Shown here: in pieces, positions 26,086 through 35,900 of the stretch
How positions within the stretch are numbered: the stretch's first letter is position 1
Layout: the number at the start of each line of letters is the position of its first letter
Assembly (NCBI RefSeq): GCF_003514505.1
Contig: NZ_DOPX01000024.1
Coordinates: 61,009 to 125,008, forward strand
Source of the DNA: Proteiniclasticum sp.
GTDB lineage: Bacteria; Bacillota; Clostridia; Clostridiales; Clostridiaceae
Length of the DNA: 64,000 bases
Reading direction: 5' to 3'
Notes under the pieces: model-generated
What the model saw: only the letters and a program-made list of their open reading frames with translations
Told to the model about the DNA's origin: nothing
The model's database searches: none
Translations under genes and position numbers: made by a program

Positions 26086-27444
26086 ATGAAAAACAAAATA
26101 CAGAAAAATGGAGCCATGGATTTCCATGTGCTCCCTCCCCATGGTCTTCTCAATGACCCCAATGGTCTGGTGCATTTTAATGGGCTGACCCATGTGTTTT
26201 TCCAGTGGAATACAGAAGGGACAGACCACAGCTACAAAGCCTGGGGACATGCGGTGACAGAAGACTTTGTCCATTATACTTATTATGAGCCTGCACTTCT
26301 TCCAGATGAATCCTACGACAAGAATGGCTGCTACTCTGGAAGCGCTTTGGTTCATGAAGGAAAACTGTATCTCTTCTATACAGGAAATGTGAAGAATGAA
26401 GAAGGAGAGCGGGAAAGCTATCAGTGTGCCGCTGTTTCAGAGGACGGGTTCAGCTTCAGAAAACTTGGACCGGTAATTGGAGAAGTTCCAGGTTATACAG
26501 CCCATGTGCGGGATCCTAAGGTCTTTAGAGGGGAGCAGGGAGAGTTTTATATGGTCCTTGGGGCTCAGAGGGAGGATCTCACGGGTGATACCATCCTGTA
26601 CCGGTCCATGGATCTTAAGAACTGGGAGTTTCTGGGTTCTCTTCTCACGAAGAGAGAGGACCTAGGGTATATGTGGGAATGTCCGGATCTTGTGAGGCTG
26701 GGAGAAAAAGATGTGTTTCTTTTTTCTCCTCAAGGTCTTTCGGAGGATGGACACCGCTTTAAAAATATTTTTCAGACGGGCTACTATACCGGAAAATTTG
26801 ACTCTGGAAGGTTTCATAAGGAGGAAGCTCCTTTTGATGAACTGGACCGGGGGTTCGAGTTTTATGCACCCCAGACCTTTGACATGCCCGATGGAAGAGT
26901 TCTACTTCTAGGATGGATGGGCACCATGGAGAAAGAGAAGGAAGAAGCTTTACCTACACTCAAAGAAGGCTGGGTACACCACTTGAGTATACCAAGAGAG
27001 CTTCGGATAAGTGCAGAGGGGAAAGTCATGCAGTCCCCCGTTAAAGAGCTTCTGCGTTTCTTCAAAGAAGAAAATGCAGTAAGCGGAAAGGATCTGAAGA
27101 TTGGAAGAGAAGGATCGTTTCTTCTGGAGGTTCTCAATGAGCATGAGGCTCAGAGAATCCATCTCCGGGTATCATCTGATGTGGAACTGAAACTGGAGGA
27201 TCACTGGTTTACAGTGGAAAGAGTCTCCTGGCTGGATGGAATGAAGGAGATCAGGCAAGTGCCACTGCGGCTGGGGCTGAAGGATCTGAAAATCATAGGA
27301 GATCATACCTCCTTGGAGATTTTTATCAACGGGGGAGAAGAAGTGTTCTCCTTGCGGTGTTTTGAAGATTCCTCAGATAGTATGGTTTCTCTAATCAGCT
27401 CAGAAGCAGTGACCATGAAGATGTCAGGATTTCAGAAGGGCTAA
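26086..27444 (+). CDS. scrB: Sucrose-6-phosphate hydrolase (GH32)
   Basis: GH32 family features are clear in this 452-residue enzyme. GLLNDPNG near residue 18 holds the nucleophile Asp, VRDPKVF holds the stabilising Asp and MWECPDL holds the acid-base Glu. A C-terminal beta-sandwich follows. It splits sucrose-6-phosphate into glucose-6-phosphate and fructose, which ScrK then phosphorylates. The ATG at 26086 sits behind AAGGAGG; an earlier in-frame ATG at 26065 precedes that site. The gene follows scrA by 44 bases. Confidence 0.94.
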   Translation: MKNKIQKNGAMDFHVLPPHGLLNDPNGLVHFNGLTHVFFQWNTEGTDHSYKAWGHAVTEDFVHYTYYEPALLPDESYDKNGCYSGSALVHEGKLYLFYTGNVKNEEGERESYQCAAVSEDGFSFRKLGPVIGEVPGYTAHVRDPKVFRGEQGEFYMVLGAQREDLTGDTILYRSMDLKNWEFLGSLLTKREDLGYMWECPDLVRLGEKDVFLFSPQGLSEDGHRFKNIFQTGYYTGKFDSGRFHKEEAPFDELDRGFEFYAPQTFDMPDGRVLLLGWMGTMEKEKEEALPTLKEGWVHHLSIPRELRISAEGKVMQSPVKELLRFFKEENAVSGKDLKIGREGSFLLEVLNEHEAQRIHLRVSSDVELKLEDHWFTVERVSWLDGMKEIRQVPLRLGLKDLKIIGDHTSLEIFINGGEEVFSLRCFEDSSDSMVSLISSEAVTMKMSGFQKG

Positions 27445-27467
27445 GAATAAAGGATATAGTAAAAGGG

Positions 27468-27500
27468 AGCAGATGCGTGGCATCTGCTTCTTGTTATTTT
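27468..27500 (+). terminator. Intrinsic terminator of scrAB
   Basis: AGCAGATGC (27468-27476) pairs with GCATCTGCT (27480-27488) around GTG, and is followed by TCTTGTTATTTT. It closes the sucrose operon. Confidence 0.88.
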
Positions 27501-27684
27501 AGGATGTTATGTGCTTGTTAGAACCTATTTCAGAAAGGAATAATATTCAAGGATAAGTGATAACAGCTTATAATAATGTATACTGTAAACAGATAGAGGT
27601 TGATAAGTTCTAAATCTCCTGATATAATTTCGATAAATTTAGCATAAACGTATTTTTTCAGTAGAATTGGAGAAGTGAGTAAAC

Positions 27685-28014
27685 ATGGACTATAATACCG
27701 CAACAATGATCTACGGATTTTCTGGATTTCACCGACGAGAGAGTGGACTTACGCCGAACCTGAAACTGATGCATCTCATGATGGAGTCCTATGAGATGGA
27801 AGAGCGGGATTTCCGGCTTACGCTGGATGATTTCTATGTCTATGTGGATGTTGTTACGAAGAAGATTCATTATAGCAGCGATCAAAGCTTCCGGGAGGAC
27901 CTCAATTATACCTTTGAAGATCCAAAAGCGAAGTTCGTACTGTCTGAAATCAGAAAGCAGGTGACAGAACGTTCTTTCATCCGTTTTTTTCTCCCGCTCA
28001 TCGATAGAATCTAA
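27685..28014 (+). CDS. Hypothetical protein, isolated 109-residue gene
   Basis: I do not recognise this protein. It is soluble-looking, with no signal peptide or membrane helix. It is rich in aromatic and charged residues, with LTLDDFYVYVDVVTKKIHY in the middle and RSFIRFFLPLIDRI at the end. A GGAGAAG site precedes the ATG by about 10 bases. It stands alone between the scrB terminator and a terminator shared with the convergent Mga-type gene, so it is its own transcription unit. Reading frame quality and signals suggest a real gene. Confidence 0.6.
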   Translation: MDYNTATMIYGFSGFHRRESGLTPNLKLMHLMMESYEMEERDFRLTLDDFYVYVDVVTKKIHYSSDQSFREDLNYTFEDPKAKFVLSEIRKQVTERSFIRFFLPLIDRI

Positions 28015-28029
28015 TTGATATGAATATAT

Positions 28030-28066
28030 AAAAGGCAGGCGTTATTTTGACGCCTGCCTTTTTCTA
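28030..28066. terminator. Bidirectional terminator between convergent genes
   Basis: AAAGGCAGGCG (28031-28041) pairs perfectly with CGCCTGCCTTT (28051-28061). T-runs follow on the forward strand (TTTTTCTATTCT), and an A-tract precedes it, which serves the reverse strand. It would stop both the orphan gene and the Mga-type regulator. Confidence 0.9.
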
Positions 28067-28068
28067 TT

Positions 28069-29652
28069 CTATTTCCAATACTGGGTAGTAAATGTGGCTT
28101 CGGTCAGAGGATGTTCTTTCAAGGTCTCTTTTTTGTCCATATAGTTTTTGATCCGTTTCATCTGATCCGCTTTCTTCTTGTCCACCACAGTGCTGATGGC
28201 TTTGTAGATGGAACTGATCTGATAGCCTTTTTCGTGGAAATGGAGATAGAGAACGTCGCTTTTGGTGTCCATCTCCACGGATGAGGTGGAAACCAGAAGA
28301 TCATACTGATAGCGTTCCAGTTCTTCCGTTGTCAGCACTGATTCATTATAAATCTCCACATCAATCATACTGTTGAAGTTTGCGATGAGAACATCCCGGA
28401 CCGCTTGTGCGTGGTTCTGACTGAGATGGCTGTATAGAAGGACGCTGCAGGATTTGAAATTTCTGAAAAGATGACTGGTCAGGTCTTCGCTGTAGCATAA
28501 AAGAGTATAGTAGAACTCCTCCAGAAGCCCTTCGGAAACGGTCACGCCACGGCTGATTAGGATTTCTTTGAAATAGCTGGTTACATAAGTGTAGAAGAAG
28601 GGGTACTCCAACTGATGATGCGTGACGATGATGAAGTCACGGCTTCTGAAAAGCAGATAGTCCGGAAGAATAGTATGCCCTTTCCCTTTCACGTGGAGCT
28701 GCAGAAGTTTATACAGTTCGATGAGAAAAGGCCAGTACTTCGAGGGCGGCAGCTGGAAAAGGTCAGTGGTTTCTTCAATCAGCCTAAAGAGCTCCCGGGT
28801 GCTTTCCTGAAAGCCCGGGTCTTTTTCAAGTCGCTCTTTATAGTACTCTGTAGTGTATTGAAGCTTCATGAAAGAGAGTTCATCCAAGACGGTGTCCAAA
28901 GAAAGTGCTCCGAGTGGGAAGCCGGTAAGACTTTGACGAAGCTCTTGGCGGATCTCAGGAAGCTTCTTCTCGGTGAAGAAGGACACAGGATACACGGGAT
29001 GAAAGTGTCCTTTCTGGGCTCTCGTAAGTGAAACTGCAAACTGAAAAAGGATCTCCTGGGATTTGATGAATTTACTGTACTCATGGCAGTAAGGGGGATG
29101 AGTTTTTAGGAGACGATGAACATTCTCTTTGTCCAAATTTCTGAAGGGCCATTCGTCCTGACTGTAGGCTTCAAAAAAGTACCGTGTATAGAACCGTCGG
29201 ATGAAAAACTCTTGGCCCCTTACCGCTAGAGGGCTTCCAGATACTTTGAGGTGATAGGGTTCCAGGGATTTTCTGATTTTCTTCAGAATCCTTTCTAAAG
29301 AGGAGGAGCTGAGAAAGAAATGTTCCTGAAGCTCACTGCAGGATGCTTCACCCTGGAAGAAAAGGTATTCAAGCAGCTGGAATCCGATGCTCTCCCGAAG
29401 AAGCTTTCTCTGGAAGTAATCCATACCGATGGAATCAGGCAGCAGCAGCTTCATTCCCTCGTTGGAGGAATAGATCTCTCCAGAAAGAGGGAAAAGATCC
29501 ACTTTCAGCTCATCCAAATAATTCAGAACGCTGCGCTGAGACAGGTGAGAAACCTCTGAGAGGCTCTGGATTGTGATCGGATCGTATTTTCTGTACAGTG
29601 CATTCAGAAGGGCATATTTCTTTTTATCTTTTTCTGACAGGATTTGCCACAT
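28069..29652 (-). CDS. Mga-family (PRD-type) transcription regulator
   Basis: The 527-residue protein has two N-terminal helix-turn-helix regions, the first with ITIQSLSEVSHLSQRSVLNYL and the second with CSELQEHFFLSSSSLERIL. PRD-like helical domains and a C-terminal EIIB-like domain (SCSVLLYSHLSQNHAQAV) follow. This is the architecture of Mga, AtxA and related virulence regulators controlled by PTS phosphorylation. The start at 29652 follows AAGGAG; a longer frame to 29694 lacks a site. It is divergent from the giant adhesin, which is its probable target. Confidence 0.85.
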   Translation of the reverse strand: MWQILSEKDKKKYALLNALYRKYDPITIQSLSEVSHLSQRSVLNYLDELKVDLFPLSGEIYSSNEGMKLLLPDSIGMDYFQRKLLRESIGFQLLEYLFFQGEASCSELQEHFFLSSSSLERILKKIRKSLEPYHLKVSGSPLAVRGQEFFIRRFYTRYFFEAYSQDEWPFRNLDKENVHRLLKTHPPYCHEYSKFIKSQEILFQFAVSLTRAQKGHFHPVYPVSFFTEKKLPEIRQELRQSLTGFPLGALSLDTVLDELSFMKLQYTTEYYKERLEKDPGFQESTRELFRLIEETTDLFQLPPSKYWPFLIELYKLLQLHVKGKGHTILPDYLLFRSRDFIIVTHHQLEYPFFYTYVTSYFKEILISRGVTVSEGLLEEFYYTLLCYSEDLTSHLFRNFKSCSVLLYSHLSQNHAQAVRDVLIANFNSMIDVEIYNESVLTTEELERYQYDLLVSTSSVEMDTKSDVLYLHFHEKGYQISSIYKAISTVVDKKKADQMKRIKNYMDKKETLKEHPLTEATFTTQYWK

Positions 29653-29912
29653 GATGATCTCCTTCAAAATTCCATAATTATCCCAGTTTAACATAGCTGC
29701 AGTATAGCAAAGAAATCGGGGTTATATTCGTCAAATTTTGCATATGGATACGCAAAAACTGAAGAACCCCAAGTGAATAAGTTTGATAAAATATAAATAG
29801 CTATGGATAGTTATTATTATAAAATACAAAATATAAATAAAGCAAATGGGATTCGACATTCACTTGTTTTATTTTGTTTGTATAGAAATGAGAGAGTATA
29901 GGAGGATGAACC

Positions 29913-32900
29913 ATGCGAATGACCCTGCGTAGAGGAAGCGCGCTGCTTCTTGCTATGATTCTACTTCTGCAGAGCGTGTTTGCCATTCCGGTGGAAGTAC
30001 ACGGAGATGCTGTAGGAGAAGAGTTCTTAATGAAAGCAGCCCATGTGACGGACAGTGAAAAGAATCTTACAAAGTCCATGAAAGCTGGTGGAGAATATCT
30101 TCTGGCATTGGACATGACAATGACCCTTCAGGAGGGAGAAGAAAAGAGAAATCTTATTTTAGCCTTACCTGATTTTTTTGCGCCAGAGAACCTTACGGAT
30201 CTGGAAGAGGCGCTTCAGATAGCATTTGAAAATGGAAAGCTCAGCCTGTCCTTATCAGGAGATGAAAGCTTTGATGGAACCCTTTACATTCCGTTTAAGA
30301 TGACGGGAGAAGACAAGGAAGGATCCACAGTGCTCCATGAGACAGACGAAGGATATATCCTTACCTTTGTTCCTGAAGCGATGGAGGAAGAGAAGGACAG
30401 TCAGGAAGCTTTGTCACTTCTTGAAGAAAGTACATCCATGAGTACGGTGGAAGAAGATTTCCGGTTTATTGAGATTCAATTTACAGATGAAGCTGGAAAT
30501 ATCTTCAGTGCGGATAATCCCTACAGCATCGACGGGAAAGAAACAGGGAAGATCCATTTCTCTTTCCACCTGATAGAAGGACATCAGGTGAAAGCAGGAG
30601 ATACGTTAAGTTTTCCGCTGCCAAAAGAGCTGAAACCTGTTACTGCTACCAGTGGACTTCTTGGGGATATCGGAACTTGGACCGTTTCTATAGATGGCCT
30701 GGTGAACTTCCTCTTCAACGAGAATGTGGATGGAGATGATGTTCTTGGAAGCTTTTTCTTCCGGGTATTTCTGGATGAAGAAGAGATGGATGAGACCGTG
30801 GAGCAGGTCATCGAGTTTGAAGGATATCCTGATTTTACACTGACCTTCCCTGTAAGCCCCAAGGGAGGCACTGCCATTGACAAAAAAGGGACCATCAACC
30901 GGGAAGGGTGGAACGCAACGGAAGCTTACTGGAGTGTGGACATCAACACGGCTCTTTTGAAGATGGTGGACCCGGTGATCACCGATGTGATGCCAAGCCA
31001 TATGATATTCAAGGAAGACAGCCTTGTGGTAAGAGCGCTGGAAATGAATGCCAAAGGGGAAAGAACCCCTGGGGAAATATTGGCTCCAGCCTTATACACC
31101 CTGGAGATGGTTTCGGGTAATCCTAAGATCACGCTTCATGGAGTAGTAGAAGAAGACCTTCAGAGGGCATACCGTCTGGAGTACACCACAACCATCCTGG
31201 AGCCTGCAGAGGGCTTTTCAGGAGTTCAAGTTTTTAAGAATAAAGCTAATCTCACAAGCGATGGCAAGATGAATGCAGCAGAGGCCACCGTTTCCAGTGG
31301 CTATGGAGATGCGCTGAAAAAGAAAGCACCTGTCTATGACAGTGTAAAGCAGCAGCTGAGCTGGGAGATTGAATACAACTACAATGAAAAAATCATTCCG
31401 ATGGATGTGGCATATCTGACGGATACCTGGACTCCGGCGGGGGTTATGAATCTTGTAAATGACAGTCTTCATGTTTATCCAGTGGTCATTGATGAAGAGG
31501 GAAATGCTTCTCCTTCAGAGATACCCCTCAGTACTGAGCTCTATGAACTGACCTATACCCCGGGGGCAGGATTCAGACTTCACTTCCTGCAGGATGTTGA
31601 GGGACAGGCCTATGTCATCCGCTACAAAACTCAGATGGTGAATACATCAGGAGATCCAATCATCACAGGTTCAGGCACAGTAAACAATAAAGTGGAAACG
31701 GGACAGGGCAAAACATCCTCTGGAAGTGGCGGGTATGGCCAGCAGGGACTTACCAAGAGAAGAGTGGGCACCGATGTCGGAAAGAAAGAAATTCGATTTG
31801 AAGTGGTCATCAACAGAAATGGCTATGTCATGGAGAATCTGGTGCTTACGGATCAGTTCACAGGAGACGGTCTATCACTTCTAAAAGATACAGTGCTGAT
31901 CAAGGACAGCAGCAATGTGGCATTGGTGGAGGGGACAGACTACCTGCTGAGCTATACAGCGCCGTCTGGAACCACACCTGGAAGTTTTGAGATAAAGTTT
32001 CTGAAAACCGTGGATGAACGGCTGACACTCACCTATACCACGCATTTTGAAAGAAACAGTGACGGCACTGCGGCATATAGAAACACTGCAGGCATCAGCT
32101 GGAAGTATGATGGAAAAGACTATACCATCGGCGGAGTTTTTGTGGACACTGTTCCAGGTGGGTATACAGCGAAAAATGGTGTCAAGAACGGAAGTTATAA
32201 CGCGGTGGAGAAAAAAATCACCTGGTCCATCTATACAAACTACGCAAGGCTTCCCATTGGTAGTCCTTATGCCATTTCGGATGTGCTGGACGCCAGTCAG
32301 GAATATGTGACGGATTCTCTTACTGTGTTCACCTATGAAGTGAACGGAGCAGGGGGTATCATCAATGAGAAAATAATGGCACCTGAACTGTATCAGGTGG
32401 TATATCCTACTGAAGGAAATGGAAACAGGATCACCGTGTCCCTTGTGGGACAGGAAGGCGAGAGAACCGCTGTGGGGATCCGCTTTAAGACGCAGTTCAA
32501 AAATGAACTGATCAGTGAACCTTCTGTCCGAAACAATGCAACCTTCCAAAGCGGAGAGACCAGCTTTGGGTTAAATGCCACAGTGAACATTCCTTACGGA
32601 GGAAAACTGGCAGATAAAAAGGGGGTACAGGCAGGTGCGTTCAATGAGCGTGCCGACTGGACAGTCTATCTGAACCCTAATCGGTCCAAATTGTCTCAAT
32701 TTGTTCTTACGGACAGTCCGGATCTTAATTCGGTTTTACTGAAAGAAACCTTTGAAGTTGTCCTGGGAGTTGTAGATATAAATGGGAATATCACCAAATC
32801 AACCACAGTGCTGGAAAAAGACAAGGATTACACCCTGGAGTTCTACTCCGATCCTGTCACGGGCAATGAGCGGTTTGAGCTGAACTTCCCGAATGAAATC

Positions 32901-35900
32901 ACTGAAGCTTATGTGCTGAGCTACAGCTCCTATATTGATCCACTTGCGCCTCAGGGCGAAGCGATAAAGAATGCTTATACTGCCACAGGAAAGAATGTGC
33001 AGGAAAGTGTTACCGGTGGAGCCACCTCAGAAATTGTGAAGAAAAATGATGGTGGTGGAACCGGAGAAAGTGTCCGTGGTGGACTTGCTCTTACAAAGGT
33101 GAATGAGAAAAGTGAACTTCTTTCCGGAGCGCATTTCGGCCTCTTCACTTCTGATGGGAAGCAGCTCTTAAGAGAAGCTGTGACCAATGAGGAAGGCGTA
33201 CTGACCTTTGGCGGCCTGAGAAGAGGAAAGTACCTTCTGAAAGAACTGGCAGCACCTGAAGGTTATGTCATCCGCGATGAACTGGCGAATGGAATGGAAA
33301 TTATATTGGATCACACCGTGGATGGGGAGATGAAGATTTTAAGCTTCATCAACGAAAAGACCAAAGCAACCATCCGTAAGATTACTTCGGCAGGAGTACT
33401 CATTACTTCGGCAGCGGTATTTGATCTCTACAAAGCAGATGGCACTCTGTATGCACAGAACCTGAAAACGGTGGACGGTGTCATTCATCTGGAGGACCTT
33501 CCTGAAGGAAGATACTATGTGGTGGAAACCCAAGCACCAGAAGGATACATCAAAAATACAGCGAAGCATTATTTCGACATCCGTATCGAAGAAAACGGCA
33601 CCCAGATGAAACCTGTGGTGAATGTCAGAAACTATAAAGCGTCTGTAGAACTGAAGAAAACAGATAAGAATGGTAACGGGCTCTCAGGAGCTGTATTTAG
33701 CCTGCTGAACAGTGAGGGCAGTGTCCTTCGCGCAAATCTTTCGGTGAATGCACAAGGAGTCCTGAAGGTGAGCAATCTTTCCCCAGGAACGTATGAGCTC
33801 CTGGAGACCAAAGCGCCAACGGGATATCTTCTCAATAGGGTGGGACTGGTTTTCACCATTCCAGAGATGGTGGAAGGTGCACCAAAAGACTTTAATCTGG
33901 GCAATTACATGAACTACAAAGGAGCGGCAAGACTTTATAAAACAGATGCTGCCAAGAATCCGCTGCAGGGAGCTGTCTTTAAGGTGGTGGATGAGAACGG
34001 AACTACGGTTCAGGAAAGCCTTGTATCCGGAGCGGATGGAAGAGTTCATGCACTGAATCTTTCACCGGGAAGGTACAGCTTTGTGGAAACGAAAGCGCCG
34101 GCTGGGTATGTTCTGGACAGAACACCAAAGACCTTTGTGATTCCTGACAGTGAAATCGGAGAACCTGCCATGGTTATTGCGGGAGACCGCATCAACTATA
34201 AAGGTTCTGTGCGTATGATGAAAGTGACGGAAAATGGAAATCCGTTAAGCGGCGCAGTGTTTGCGCTCTATGAAATACTGGGTGATGTGAGCGTGAAGGT
34301 GGGTGAATACACCAGCACCTCCATGGGGCTTGTCACTGCTGGAAATCTGGCGCCTGGTTCTTATGAGTTCATCGAAGTGAAAGCGCCGGAAGGCTATATG
34401 ATCAATGAAGAACCTGTGGCTTTTGCAATTTCAGACGAAGCCGAAGGAGAACCGCTTCAGGTGAATGCGGGAGAGGCTGTAAACTACAAGGGTTCTGTCC
34501 TTCTCACAAAACTCGGGGAAGAAGAAGCGCGTCTTGAAGGGGCTGAATTCAGTCTCTATCAGGAAGGTGTGGAAGAGGCTCTTATGGAGGGTCTTGTGAC
34601 AGATGAAGAAGGGGAGCTGATCCTCTTGGATCTATCTCCTGGAAACTATTACTTCATGGAAACCAAGGCGCCAGCTGGATATATCAGGAACCTTGAACCG
34701 CTGGCTTTCAGTATTCAAGAGACTGATGCTGGAGCTCCTGAAAGAGTTTTGGTATCTATGGAAAACCATAAGGGATCGGTCCTTCTTCAAAAGGAAAATA
34801 ATGAAGGAGAGCCACTTAGAGGGGCGGTCTTTGCCTTATACAAAGAGTCCGGTGACGTGGTCCAGGAAAATATCACATCTGATGAAGATGGCGTGGTAAG
34901 GATAGGATCACTTGAACCAGGGAAGTATATTCTGAAAGAAACCAGAGCACCGGAAGGATACCTTCTCAATACCAAGACAGTAGCCTTCTCCATTGCTGAA
35001 AGTGCGGAAGGGGTACCTGAAGTGCTTCATCTAGGAAGCTTTATCAACTACTTAGGCAGTGCAGAACTTGTAAAAACAAATGAGGATGGAGAGCCTTTAG
35101 CTGGTGCTGTCTTTGAGCTTCGAGACGAAGAGGGACAGGAAGTGCTGCGGGAAGGTCTCACCACAGATGAAGAAGGAAAAGTGAAACTTACGGCTCTAAC
35201 ACCGGGTACCTATGGGTTGTACGAAGTGGAAGCACCAAAGGGATACCTGAGAAACCTTGAACCTGTGATGTTCACCATACCCGAGAAGGCGGAAGGCGAA
35301 CCTGAAACCGCTCTGGTGGGGCCTTTTGTGAACCACAAGGGCACTGCAGTGCTCAAAAAGGTGGATGAAGAAGGAAATGGACTGTCGGGGGCAGAGTTTG
35401 CTCTTTACGATGAGGAAGGACTTCTTCTTCAGGAAGGTCTTGTATCGGATGAAGAAGGGAAGGTGCTCATGGAGGAGCTGTCTCCAGGAGGCTATGTGCT
35501 GAAAGAAGTGCAGTCTCCAGAAGGCTACCTACTAAATCTGACAGAAGTTGCATTCACCATAGAAGACACTTATGAAGGAACTGTGGACGTGCTTTACCTG
35601 AACGACTATACCAATTACCTTGGCAGCGCCTATCTGATCAAGACAGATCATGAAGGAAATGCTTTAGCAGGGGCTACTTTTGATGTGGTATCAGAAGACG
35701 GAGAGCGGGTCATAGAAGACCTGAGAAGTGATGAAAATGGAATGGTTCTGGCAACGGGCCTGGCACCTGGGAAGTACTATTTTGAAGAGACCGCGGCACC
35801 GGAAGGATATCTCCTAAATACAGAGAAGGTCTTCTTTACCATAGCTTCTTCGGAAGAAGGAGCTCCAGAAGCGGTAGATGCTGGCTTACTGCAAAATTAC

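Noticed and set aside
30584..33904. Several reverse ORFs of 60-220 codons inside the adhesin gene
   Set aside because: They are antisense shadows of the adhesin frame, without start signals or protein-like features.
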